From Atopobiaceae bacterium (GTDB lineage Bacteria > Actinomycetota > Coriobacteriia > Coriobacteriales > Atopobiaceae), in assembly GCA_017510785.1 (NCBI GenBank), contig JAFWMH010000001.1, positions 37,470-101,469 on the forward strand: a stretch of DNA of 64,000 bases, read 5' to 3'. The notes beneath the pieces are model-generated. The model ran no database searches and had not been told where the DNA came from. It worked only from the letters and a program-made list of their open reading frames with translations. Position numbers and translations under genes: made by a program. The number at the start of each line of letters is the position of its first letter. Position 1 is the first letter of the stretch. This document shows positions 6,775-15,016 of the stretch, in pieces.

Positions 6775-7713
6775 ATGCAAACTGCAACGGTATTCAACAT
6801 ACAGAAGTTCAGCCTCAACGACGGCCCCGGCATCCGAACGGTGGTGTTCCTCAAGGGATGCCCGCTGCGCTGCGCGTGGTGCGCCAACCCCGAAAGCCAG
6901 CGGCGCTCGCCGCAGCTCGAGTGGAAGGAAAGTGCCTGCGTCGGTTGCGGGGCGTGTCTTGTGGCGGCTGCTGGCGTCGCGGGTCCGGGCGCCGTCGCCG
7001 CGGGTCCGGCCGCCGTCGAGTATTGCGGCAAGCGCCACGTGGACGTACGCAGCATGCGCGGCGACTCGGACGAGGCCCGTGCGGCTGTGGCTGCCTGTCC
7101 CGCGCGCGCCCTCTCCATTGTCGGCAAAGCCAAGACCGTCGACGAGGTTCTACGGGTTTGTCTCCAAGACCAGCCCTTCTATGAGGACTCCGGCGGCGGC
7201 GTCACGCTCTCCGGAGGCGAGGCGCTCACGTGGCCCGACTTCTGCGCAGAGCTGCTCGATCGCCTGCGCGAGGAGAACATCGACACCTGTATCGAAACCG
7301 AGGCGCACGTGACGCCACGAGTCTTCCAGCGCATGGCAGGCAAGCTCGACCACATGCTCATCGACCTCAAACACGTGGATCCACAGAAGATCGCAGATCA
7401 CACCGGAGGCCGCGCCGACCTTATGCTCGACAACCTTCGTTGGGCACTGGCAAACCATCCGGACGTCTTGCCGCGTACGCCCGTCATTCCCGGCTTCAAC
7501 GACGGCCTGGAGGATGCCCGGACCATGGCCCGGTGGCTCCGCGAGTCCGGCGGCACGCGCGTACAGCTCCTCCCCTTCCACAACTTCGGCGAAGGCAAGT
7601 ACGCGCTCGTCGACATGCCGTATTCCCTTGGCGGCGTGAAGAACCTCTCGCCGGAGAATCTCGTTGCCTACCGCCAGGTCTACCTCGACGAGGGCATAGA
7701 GGCCTTTTTCTAG
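6775..7713 (+). CDS. Glycyl radical enzyme activating enzyme (radical SAM, PflE/YbiY-like)
   Basis: This radical SAM enzyme uses S-adenosylmethionine and a [4Fe-4S] cluster to place the radical on Gly781 of the divergently encoded partner. The SAM-cluster cysteines are Cys29, Cys33 and Cys36 (GCPLRCAWC). The glycine-rich SAM-binding segment VTLSGGEAL is near residue 145. The ferredoxin-like insert shows CVGCGAC (55-61) and later Cys84 and Cys108 (AACPARAL). Related activases usually have two full ferredoxin clusters. Here the middle is replaced by an Ala/Gly/Pro-rich stretch (residues 62-82), so probably only one auxiliary cluster is complete. The ATG at 6775 has AAGGAAGG upstream. Length (312 aa) is normal. 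Confidence 0.92.
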   Translation: MQTATVFNIQKFSLNDGPGIRTVVFLKGCPLRCAWCANPESQRRSPQLEWKESACVGCGACLVAAAGVAGPGAVAAGPAAVEYCGKRHVDVRSMRGDSDEARAAVAACPARALSIVGKAKTVDEVLRVCLQDQPFYEDSGGGVTLSGGEALTWPDFCAELLDRLREENIDTCIETEAHVTPRVFQRMAGKLDHMLIDLKHVDPQKIADHTGGRADLMLDNLRWALANHPDVLPRTPVIPGFNDGLEDARTMARWLRESGGTRVQLLPFHNFGEGKYALVDMPYSLGGVKNLSPENLVAYRQVYLDEGIEAFF

Positions 7714-7773
7714 CCGTCTAGCTTTTCCGTTCTCGGTTCACCGCCCGTTGTACTTGTCAAGAAAGGAACTGTC

Positions 7774-7850
7774 ATGAGCACCACCGTCACCGTATATGCC
7801 GTCTCCGACATGACCGGAGAGACCGTCGAGCGCATCGTCCGTCATCTGCC
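7774..7850 (+). pseudogene. 5' stub of a pyruvate, phosphate dikinase regulatory protein gene (DUF299 family)
   Basis: An ATG at 7774 with a good ribosome site (AAGAAAGGAAC) begins residues VYAVSDMTGETVERIVR. This resembles the conserved N-terminus of the DUF299 kinase/pyrophosphorylase family (consensus VSDSTGETAE). After about 25 codons the similarity ends abruptly where a tandem repeat begins. The full protein would need about 270 residues. This looks like a gene cut off by rearrangement. Confidence 0.55.
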
Positions 7851-7959
7851 GTGCACGCTGCCAGTCGCACCCCCCCTGCGCCGCGTGCGGGCATTCCTCG
7901 TCACGTGCCGTGCACGCTGCCAGTCGCACTCCGGCCCCTGCGCCGCGTGCGGGCATTCC
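7847..7959. repeat. Tandem duplication of about 51-54 bp
   Basis: Copies lie at 7847-7897 and 7906-7959. Each begins TGCCGTGCACGCTGCCAGTC and ends GCGTGCGGGCATTCC, with a few differences in the middle. It follows directly on the DUF299 stub and marks the break point. Confidence 0.8.
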
Positions 7960-8182
7960 GGACCACGCGCGCTGGCGCCGCGTACAGATTTTTGCCACGC
8001 CTGCCGCGCTTTTGTCACATATGTAAGACATTATGCACCCTAAGATGCTTCATAGCTTGTGCGATGGCGAGAGCCCCGGAGTCTTCCGCCCTGGTCCAGG
8101 TTTGCCCCGCCCAATCCGCAGCGCCCGGCCCCGCCCAATCCGCTCCGTTCCGCCCCGCCTGCCAATACCAAGGGGGTCGCGA

Positions 8183-8379
8183 GTGTACATTCTGCCGTAT
8201 GGCTTTTCCGCATATGGGCGTCTACCTGCGCTTTCTTAGATAAAACATTTTCGGGGGTCGTCCAAATGTACACTTTGGGTTGCTTTCAGTGCGCATTCTG
8301 CCGCATTACCTTTGTGCATATGGCCCTCTACCTGCGCTTTTGTTCATCAGATATTTTCGGGGGTCGGCAGAATGTACAC
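8183..8379. repeat. Two tandem copies of a 91 bp element with GTGTAC/GTACAC ends
   Basis: Copy one is 8183-8273 and copy two is 8289-8379, with a period of 106 bases. Both share CATTCTGCCG near the start, CTCTACCTGCGCTTT or a close variant in the middle, and ATTTTCGGGGGTCG near the end. The outermost bases form an inverted repeat: AGTGTACATTCTGCCG at 8182 and CGGCAGAATGTACACT at 8365-8380. Similar-length elements with the same tips are at 14556 and 22725. The rest of 7960-8515 shows no gene that I can support. Confidence 0.75.
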
Positions 8380-8515
8380 TTGGACCGGGCGACTCGCTCG
8401 GACGTCACCGCTCGGCCGAGGCTCGACCGCACGGACGATCCGCAGACGACCAATCCCGCGGCTATGAAGCACCTCCGGGGCAACCACGCCAGTGCGCGAC
8501 TCCCCGCCCACGTCG

Positions 8516-9262
8516 TCACGCAACAAGCACAGCAACGCCGAGGGCCTCCACGCCATGGCGCGACTCCCCGCTCAAACCGTCATCCGTAACAAGCGTGACT
8601 GGCTTTCCCTGCAAGCGCAGGGGCACGGCGCTATGGCGTGCGAATTTCTCTGATTCGGTGAGCACGATGACCTCAGCCGCCGACTCCGCCATACAACGCA
8701 CGGCATCGGCGCGCATCTGGTCGGCGTTAGTGAAGCCCACACCGTCAATCCAGCCATCAGCGCCAACGAAGAGACGATCGACGTAGAACTCCTGCGCGCA
8801 GGTTCGAACGAGGGGACCCACCATAACCTGCGAGTCACGCTGATACGTTCCGCCCAAAAGCAGTACCTCAACATTCGCAGCGTCGCGCACATAACTGGCG
8901 ATAAAAGCACTGTTGGTCACGACCGTCACGTTTTGCTTAGCATCGGCGAGCACGCGTACAAGAAGCGCGCAGCAGCTGCCACTTTCCACCATTATTGTCG
9001 CCCCGTCCGGCACGAGCTCGGCCGCGCGGCGAGCAATGAGGAGCTTCTCATCGTAGTGGTATGCAAGGCGGCCGCCGACGTCATTGGGATTGGCGAGCAT
9101 CGCATATCCGTGCTCGCGGATTACGAGGCCCTTTGCTTGAAGCGCGTCAAGGTCCTTGCGCATGGTGACGGCCGATACGCCAAGGCGTTCGGCCAAGCTT
9201 GTTACCTCGACTTTCTTTTCCGCGGTAACAATCTGCAAGATAATACTGTCGCGCTTTGCCAT
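8516..9262 (-). CDS. DeoR/GlpR-family transcriptional regulator
   Basis: The 248-residue protein has an N-terminal DeoR winged helix (VEVTSLAERLGVSAVTMRKD, residues about 18-37) and a C-terminal DeoR sugar-phosphate sensor domain (TIMVESGSC, TVVTNSAFIA, LLLGGTY). Family members are usually repressors released by a phosphorylated sugar. The ATG at 9262 lacks a strong ribosome site. It lies about 800 bases beyond the activase gene on the opposite strand. It is the only regulator near the glycyl radical enzyme locus and may bind the CTTTCGTTCGTAA sites there; a sugar phosphate handled by fsa would be a sensible inducer. This link is inference. The 3' end of the gene overlaps a short duplication (copies near 8487 and 8551). 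Confidence 0.88.
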   Translation of the reverse strand: MAKRDSIILQIVTAEKKVEVTSLAERLGVSAVTMRKDLDALQAKGLVIREHGYAMLANPNDVGGRLAYHYDEKLLIARRAAELVPDGATIMVESGSCCALLVRVLADAKQNVTVVTNSAFIASYVRDAANVEVLLLGGTYQRDSQVMVGPLVRTCAQEFYVDRLFVGADGWIDGVGFTNADQMRADAVRCMAESAAEVIVLTESEKFARHSAVPLRLQGKPVTLVTDDGLSGESRHGVEALGVAVLVA

Positions 9263-9428
9263 ATGGGCTCCAGGGATTTGCGGGTTTCGCTTAACTACAT
9301 AATCGCTTGTGTTCGAAACTCATTTTAGCATGAAACCTCAACGCGCTTGGGACAGCAGACGCACGGGATGGCTTGACAAACCAGTAAAGAGTAGTAAAAA
9401 CATAATTAATCACATATATGGAGGGGAT

Positions 9429-10463
9429 ATGCCCAGGAATCCATACACCCTCGTATTTGGTCGCGAGCCACTGCAGCTCATCCCGCGCGTATCTCATATC
9501 ACAGAGATAACCGAGTCCTTTGATGACGACCCACCTTCACAGCAGGTCTTCCTCCTCACCGGCGTCCGTGGCAGCGGCAAGACGGTGCTCATGACCGAGA
9601 TCGCCAAGCAGCTCGCAAAGAGGGACGGCTGGATCGCCGTCGGGCTCAACCCCGAGAGGGACATGCTTAAAACCCTTGCGGCCAAACTCGCCAGCGAACA
9701 AACACTCGCGAAGCTTTTTCAATCGGCGAGTATCAACCTTTCCTTCTTTGGAATCGGCCTCGAGGTAAAGGGGGCCGTACCCATCGCCGACGTAGAGCTG
9801 GCGCTCGAAAAGATGCTGTCGAGTCTCGTGCGACATGGGAAGAGGCTGCTTATAACCGTTGACGAGGTGGCAAACACGCAGACGATGAGGGAGTTCGCGA
9901 GCACCTTCCAAATACTGGTCCGCAAGGACCTGCCCCTATGCCTCCTGATGACCGGGCTCTACAACAACGTTAGACGGCTCCAAGACGAGAAAACGCTTAC
10001 CTTTTTATACCGTGCGCCGAGAATCGACATGGGACCGCTCAACATAGGGGTCATAGCAAACAACTACCGCAAGACTCTCGGTGTTGACGGAGACGAGGCA
10101 ATTCGCATGGCCAAGCTCACGAGGGGATATCCCTTCGCGTTTCAGGTGTTCGGCTTCTTCGCTTGGCGGCATGGCTCTTTGGACGACGAGGCACTCATGC
10201 AGGCTAAGCAATACCTCGACGACTATGCGTACGAAAAAATCTGGTCCGAGCTTTCGGAGGGAGACCGCGTTGTAGCGCGCGCCATTGCCAATACCCCGAG
10301 TAGCAGGATTCGCGACGTGCGTCAGGAGGCAGGGCTGAGTACGAACCAGTTCAACCCATATCGCGACAGGCTCATAAAGAAGGGCGTCGTGAACGGTAGC
10401 ACCTACGGCCACGTTAGTTTCACACTTCCACTTTTCGAGCAATACGTGCTCGAACATGCGTGA
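9429..10463 (+). CDS. AAA-family ATP-binding protein (Orc1/Cdc6-like ATPase fold)
   Basis: The 344-residue protein carries Walker A GVRGSGKT, Walker B LLITVDEV, and a C-terminal segment that looks like a winged helix (SRIRDVRQEAGLSTNQFNPY). This is the layout of the widespread prokaryotic ATPase group often annotated as ATP-binding protein or AAA family ATPase. The ATG at 9429 is chosen because GGAGGGG lies just upstream; the frame continues to 9309 without a better site. It is divergent from the DeoR gene and stands alone, so its partner and role are not indicated. Confidence 0.75.
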   Translation: MPRNPYTLVFGREPLQLIPRVSHITEITESFDDDPPSQQVFLLTGVRGSGKTVLMTEIAKQLAKRDGWIAVGLNPERDMLKTLAAKLASEQTLAKLFQSASINLSFFGIGLEVKGAVPIADVELALEKMLSSLVRHGKRLLITVDEVANTQTMREFASTFQILVRKDLPLCLLMTGLYNNVRRLQDEKTLTFLYRAPRIDMGPLNIGVIANNYRKTLGVDGDEAIRMAKLTRGYPFAFQVFGFFAWRHGSLDDEALMQAKQYLDDYAYEKIWSELSEGDRVVARAIANTPSSRIRDVRQEAGLSTNQFNPYRDRLIKKGVVNGSTYGHVSFTLPLFEQYVLEHA

Positions 10464-10568
10464 GCCTCCGGCCCTTCTGACAAACCCCAAAACCATACCA
10501 GCTTTTGGAGGGATACAGTACCTCCGGAAGTAGCAGCCTTGCAGGTCCAGCGGCTTTCGCAGATAAAA

Positions 10569-11951
10569 TCATTTACAAAGCATGTCGCCGGCATGCAGCT
10601 CAAACGGCATCTGGAGGCGGTAGCGTCGCATGTTTTCGGCAAGCCGATCTGCCGGTTGCCAAAGCTGCCAGTTGTTATCATTCGGGAACGCAGTCTCGCC
10701 GTCCTGCCCGTTCTCGCCGGATTGATCAGCATTGTCGAATTGTTCGCCCTCGGCAATCCGTTCGTCCTCGCTGGTCCGCTCGCCTGCACCGGGCCGCTCG
10801 GCCGCGCCAGCCCGTCCGGCCCCGCACTCGTCACCTGCCTCTTCAAGCCGCTCGACCTCTCCAAGCACGAACGAACGCAACGGCTGGTGCGGCGCAAGCA
10901 CAGTAATAACATCGCCGGGAACCGCCCGGTTGCGACAGGTCACCGTGGTAACCCACGCGTCCCCACAACGCTCACTGCCGTTGGCAACGGCCACGAGCAA
11001 GCGCTCGCGTTCGTACTCCGCATGCCCAGGATTCTGCGTCGGCTTGCCAAAATAGAACCCCGTCGAAAAAGGACGATGGCTCGTAGCCTCAAGCTCCCCC
11101 ATCCACGCGCTTGCAGGCTCGCCGTCGAGCACATGGCGATAGGCGTTCGTAACAGCCGCGACGTAGTACGCACCCTTGTTGCGGCCCTCGATTTTTAACG
11201 ATGCCACGCCTGCGTCGGCAAGCTCATCCAAATGGTCCAGCATGCAGAGGTCGTTGGCCGAAAGCAAATAGCTGCCTCGCGAGTCGGCCTCCAGGGGCAT
11301 GGGCTGGTCGGGCCGCGTTTCCTCCGTAAGACTCCACGTCCATCTGCAAGGTTGCGTGCAGTTCCCGCACGAGGCCGAGCGCTCCGGACCCACCAAGGCG
11401 CTCGAAAGCAAGCATCGCCCCGATACCGCCATGCACATCGACCCATGCACGAACGCCTCGAGCTCCACGGCATCTCCCACTCGCCGATGCAGCTCGGCAA
11501 TGCGCTCCAACGTTAGCTCGCGAGCCAGCACGATGCGCGACGCCCCAAGGCGGGCATACGCGAGCGCAGCCTCAGCATTCGAAACCGACGCCTGCGTCGA
11601 AACATGCGCCGCCACGTGCGGTGCATGACGCCGGAGCAACACGAGCGCCCCAAAGTCGGCAACGATGGCTGCATCCACACCCAAGTCATCAAGCCGCTCA
11701 AGATACACGGGCAGCTCGTCGATGTCATTATCAAACATCATAGTGTTTATTGTCACATGCACAGCAACGCCCCGCTCGTGAGCATACGCAATCGCCCACG
11801 CGAGGTCCTTGTCGTCGAAGTTGTTCGCACGCGCCCGCATGCCCCAGCGCTTACCCGCGAGGTACACCGCGTCCGCTCCAAAGCGAATCGCAGCTCGCAG
11901 CTGTTCCGGCCCGCCGGCGGGTGCAAGCAGTTCGGGAGTCGATGTGTTCAT
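10569..11951 (-). CDS. Peptidase U32 family protein (collagenase-like / RlhA-type)
   Basis: The 460-residue protein has the U32 start LLAPAGGPEQLRAAIRFGAD, the family signature EAFVHGSMCMAVSGRCLLS and the cysteine cluster CGNCTQPC that may bind iron-sulfur. Characterised relatives include RlhA and TrhP, which act in hydroxylation of rRNA or tRNA, so protease activity should not be assumed. The ATG at 11951 has AAAGGAG upstream. The last 90 residues include an acidic, Gly/Glu-rich low-complexity insert (about residues 382-432) that breaks the C-terminal beta-barrel region. It stands alone on this strand. Confidence 0.85.
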   Translation of the reverse strand: MNTSTPELLAPAGGPEQLRAAIRFGADAVYLAGKRWGMRARANNFDDKDLAWAIAYAHERGVAVHVTINTMMFDNDIDELPVYLERLDDLGVDAAIVADFGALVLLRRHAPHVAAHVSTQASVSNAEAALAYARLGASRIVLARELTLERIAELHRRVGDAVELEAFVHGSMCMAVSGRCLLSSALVGPERSASCGNCTQPCRWTWSLTEETRPDQPMPLEADSRGSYLLSANDLCMLDHLDELADAGVASLKIEGRNKGAYYVAAVTNAYRHVLDGEPASAWMGELEATSHRPFSTGFYFGKPTQNPGHAEYERERLLVAVANGSERCGDAWVTTVTCRNRAVPGDVITVLAPHQPLRSFVLGEVERLEEAGDECGAGRAGAAERPGAGERTSEDERIAEGEQFDNADQSGENGQDGETAFPNDNNWQLWQPADRLAENMRRYRLQMPFELHAGDMLCK

Positions 11952-12071
11952 GGGCGCTCCTTTCGCATGTCTCGCCACATGGTAGCACGCGGGAGTCGCG
12001 TTGAAGCGCGAAAGGCTAACAGACAAAAGCCTCGTCGTCTCGCATCCTCCTCCGCCCAATCACAATTCAGC

Positions 12072-12099
12072 GATTTGCACAGGTCGATTTCCAACAGGA
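12072..12099 (+). repeat. Single copy of the TTGCACAGGTCGA repeat
   Basis: GATTTGCACAGGTCGATTT followed by CCAACAGG matches copies at 28881 and 59491. It lies between the U32 gene and the AAA-like pseudogene. Confidence 0.7.
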
Positions 12100-12158
12100 C
12101 TTCCCCGGGAATATGATTTTGCCCGGTGGCGTGGAAGGGGCCAGTCTCCCTTGTGGCC

Positions 12159-13016
12159 CTACGCAGGTGCGTAGTTCGAGTCGTGCACACGCGCCACACC
12201 GGCGGCAACCGCAGCCCCGTCCAACGAACGTGCTCGATCAAGCAGCTCGTCCGAGGCGCGCACAAGCTTCACAAGCTCGAGATGCGCTGCCTGGCGCAAA
12301 ACCTTTTCGAACTCGGTTCGAATCTCGGCATTGGGAATGCGAGCCCAGCCATGGCCGTTGAACTCCTCCTCGAAGGTAAGGTAGCCCAAGTGAATCATGA
12401 GCGTGAGCGCGTCGTCACGGCTCCCAATAAGGGCAGGGTCGTTTTTGAAGCCTCCCGTCTCTACCTCCAGCTCCTCGCCCGCCATGAGACGCACCACATC
12501 GTTCTGCAGACCCTCAAAGTCGAGGTCTATATATGTAAGAAGCATATCTGCTGCCGACGTATAGCGCCAATACGAGCCGTACTTGCGTGCACGCACCGCA
12601 CGCATAACCGCATAGGGGTTGTAGACGGATTTTATCTCATTTAGCTCATACCCGTCGTACCAGTGTTTCATTTGCCCGAAATCCAAACCCGTATCGTCGC
12701 AAAGCGCACGCACATCACTCTCGAGGAACCCGACGTAGGGCGCGAACGGCCCGGGCGCAAGCATCGAGAACTCCCAAAAGTCCGAAACAGCTGACTGGCC
12801 CTTGTCCTGTTTTATGGGGAAGATTCCCGTCATGTATGCGGCAGCGAAAATGCGGTCGGTCGTGGCACTGTTCTTGAAGAGCGCGCGCAACAGCTCAAGA
12901 TATTCGTGCGCCGTGTTTGGCGTCTCGCGAATGGGTGCGTCCCACTCGTCGAGGATAGCCACGAATCGCCGTCTGCTTGCCTCAACGACATTCGCGAGCG
13001 ACACGGAAAGCGCGTC
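12159..13016 (-). pseudogene. AAA-ATPase-like protein (DUF1703-associated family), central fragment
   Basis: From about 13016 down to 12159 the minus strand encodes a clear match to the middle of the AAA-ATPase-like family: a Walker B-like VAILDEWDAPIRE, then FAAAYMTGIFPIK, MKHWYDGYE, SVYNPYAVM and LTLMIHLGYLTF. Complete members run about 500-600 residues and have an N-terminal Walker A, which is absent. The product also stops at VHDSNYAP, where the C-terminal PD-(D/E)XK-like domain should begin. The 60 residues upstream in the open frame (to 13193) are GC-rich and unlike the family. Both ends are lost, so I call it a remnant. Confidence 0.75.
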
Positions 13017-13191
13017 GTCTGTCCGCGCCTCCGGCGGCCGCGAGCGGTCGGAATCGGGGGGCGGGCGGCGGGTGTGCCCTGCACCCGACCTCCAATGGAC
13101 CAAGGGGACACGCCGCCCCGTGCCGCCTGCGCAAAGCCGAGCGGCGGAGGTCCGACCTCCCGCTGCGCCTCGGCGATGCGGCGGGCGTGCC

Positions 13192-13275
13192 ACCGGCCCC
13201 GGCGTCGTAGGTCGCGGCCACCAGAAGGATCGGGACGCCGAGGCCGTGGACGCGTTGCGGGAACGCGAGAGTCAC
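13192..13275 (-). pseudogene. Possible C-terminal remnant of the same AAA-like family
   Basis: Upstream of the central fragment, the minus strand encodes QRVHGLGVPILLVAATYD. This resembles the last conserved strand of the family's C-terminal nuclease-like domain (consensus PVLLVGVSYD). A C-terminal piece lying 5' of the central piece implies rearrangement or two decayed copies. Continuing in the next frame gives HARRIAEAQREV, as if a base had been lost. Confidence 0.4.
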
Positions 13276-13463
13276 TTAGCTTCGCATCATTGAGGACAAA
13301 GCCCGGGCACAACGGCGATGAGCAGCCACGCGGCGCCTTGGACGTCGACGGAATCAGTCTCATAATTCACAAAAGGAGACTCCACGGAAGACTGTTTCGG
13401 CAAATCGCGAGTCGCCGCTTCGAATGCGGTATGCTAATACGAGCTCGAGAGACAGGAGACCTC

Positions 13464-14105
13464 ATGGACACAAGTTTTATAACCATCAACACGCATAGCT
13501 CGATTCGCCTGCAAGCCAAGCAGGGGACGGTTATTTACGTTGACCCATACGGGTTCGAGACGGCCCCGCACGATGCGGACCTTATCCTTATTACGCATAC
13601 GCACTTCGACCACTTCTCGCTCGAAGACATCGCGAAGGTGAGGAAGCCCCATACCAGCTTTGTGATGCCCGCTAACAACATGGGTGACTTCATACGCGCC
13701 GGGTTTACCCAAGAGTCCGCTGCATTTCTCGTGCCGTACGAGCACGCAGTGCCGATACCCGGCATCGAAATTGAGACCGTGCCTGCGTACAATATTTCCA
13801 AGCGCTTCCATCCGGCGGACGAGGCTTGGATGGGGTACGTAATCGATGTGGACGGCACGCGCGTTTATGTGGCGGGCGACACCGACGACCTGCCCGAGAA
13901 CCGCAACATCGATTGCGACATCGCGCTCGTGCCCGCAGGCGGAACCTACACCATGGACGCCCGCGAGGCGGCCGCCTTCGTCAACGCACTGAGGCCGACC
14001 GTCGCGATTCCCGAGCACTACGGCACCGTAGCCGGCTCTCCCACCGACGGCAAAACGTTCGCCTCGTTGGTCGACCCCTCGATTGAGGTCGTTTTTAAGC
14101 TTTAA
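13464..14105 (+). CDS. MBL-fold metallo-hydrolase (UlaG-like)
   Basis: The 213-residue protein has the metallo-beta-lactamase motif HTHFDH (residues about 47-52), a later metal ligand in AGDTDD and a terminal histidine in IPEHYG. The compact form resembles UlaG-like and YtnP-like hydrolases that cut phosphoesters or lactones; the substrate is not indicated. The ATG at 13464 has ACAGGAGA upstream. The frame stays open to 12906, but that part overlaps the AAA-like remnant on the other strand and has no ribosome site, so I exclude it. Confidence 0.85.
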   Translation: MDTSFITINTHSSIRLQAKQGTVIYVDPYGFETAPHDADLILITHTHFDHFSLEDIAKVRKPHTSFVMPANNMGDFIRAGFTQESAAFLVPYEHAVPIPGIEIETVPAYNISKRFHPADEAWMGYVIDVDGTRVYVAGDTDDLPENRNIDCDIALVPAGGTYTMDAREAAAFVNALRPTVAIPEHYGTVAGSPTDGKTFASLVDPSIEVVFKL

Positions 14106-14445
14106 ACAAGAACGGGCGGGCTCGGATTTCACACTCGTTGGGTCGCGCTGAAGCGGACAACGAGCGGTCTCGGATTCCATAGCACGAACGTAGTTGATCC
14201 TGGACGCGAACCGATCCGCGCCGTTCTCCCGGACTGCAGAGGCCCGAGGGGGAGGAAGCCCGTACGGATTTGCGACCTCTGCCACGCGCCGGGAGGCGCG
14301 ATTGGACGGACTCGCGACCTCTGCCACACGGCCGTGGCCCGGTTGGTCCATCCCCTAAACACCCGCCAACGGTACGCCATGCATCATAGACGGTCGTTTC
14401 CGCGCCCGTCCCTGCCGCTGCGCGAGGCAGCTCGATTGCAGTCGG

Positions 14446-14532
14446 GGTCTGCCGGACGGGCTGTCGGACGGCCCGCCGACCGGGTCTGCCGGACGGGCTG
14501 TCGGCCGGGCCGTCGGACGGGCTGTCGGCCGC
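14446..14532. repeat. GC-rich reiterated sequence
   Basis: The stretch repeats variants of GTCTGCCGGACGGGCTGTCGG at 14446, 14494 and 14510. It could fold strongly as RNA or DNA. Confidence 0.75.
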
Positions 14533-14555
14533 ATCGCATTCAGCTAATTTTTGGC

Positions 14556-14648
14556 GTGTACAATTTCTTGGACGAAAAACCGGCTCAATGTACGATTCGG
14601 AGACAAAATCGTACATTGGGACCCTTTTTCGTCCGGAAAATCGTACAC
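14556..14648. repeat. 93 bp palindromic element with GTGTAC/GTACAC ends
   Basis: It begins GTGTACAATTTC and ends AAAATCGTACAC. Inside are paired arms GGACGAAAAA / TTTTTCGTCC and CAATGTACGATT / AATCGTACATTG around a 10-base loop, so the whole element folds on itself. A copy of exactly the same length is at 22725-22817. Confidence 0.85.
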
Positions 14649-14748
14649 ATTGAAGCTTTTATGCCTACAGATGATGCGAAGGGGCGCGGGCATCGCCTGA
14701 GGCCGTATCCCGACGTCACGGACAAGAGCCTGCGGCCCGTTTGCCGAG

Positions 14749-14819
14749 CACGCCCCTCGCAGACGTGCAGGCAGCGGTGAGGCGAGGGTTGGCACGCCCC
14801 TCACAGACGTGCAGGCAGC
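14749..14819. repeat. 27 bp direct repeat, period 44
   Basis: Copies at 14749-14775 and 14793-14819 (start CACGCCCCTCGCAGACGTGC) differ at one base. Confidence 0.85.
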
Positions 14820-15016
14820 CGCCATCGGGAGTCGCGCACCTTGAACGGTCTTTCTGTGACCACCTGTGCCGCCACGCACGGCGACATGGTCGCAACTGGG
14901 CTTTTACAAAGTGTTCGAAACTTTGTGCCCACTATTTTTATGTTGCGTTAGCCCGCGACCGATCGTCGCAAATCGGCTACCATAGGCAGAACGTCCATCG
15001 CGCGAAAGAAGGCACC

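Larger units (their letters stand above)
14106..15016. other. 910-base gene-poor stretch made of repeats
   Basis: I find no gene here. It contains a duplicated GCGACCTCTGCCAC (about 14273 and 14314), a GC-rich reiteration at 14446-14532, a palindromic 93 bp element at 14556-14648, a 27 bp direct repeat at 14749-14819 and a small hairpin around 14898-14918 (ACAAAGT, loop, ACTTTGT). The last 100 bases probably hold the promoter of the helicase gene, but no convincing -35/-10 pair stands out. Confidence 0.6.

Noticed and set aside
7774..8043. An 89-codon gene starting at the DUF299-like stub
   Set aside because: After residue 25 the frame runs through a tandem nucleotide repeat and gives a Cys/Arg-rich product unlike any family.
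12906..13463. N-terminal extension of the MBL hydrolase
   Set aside because: The extra 186 codons overlap the AAA-like remnant, lack hydrolase similarity, and the ATG at 13464 has a proper ribosome site and begins the conserved fold.
14129..14380. An 83-codon minus-strand frame in the gap before the helicase
   Set aside because: It is Arg/Pro/Trp-rich with internal duplications from the repeat DNA and has no ribosome site or neighbour support.
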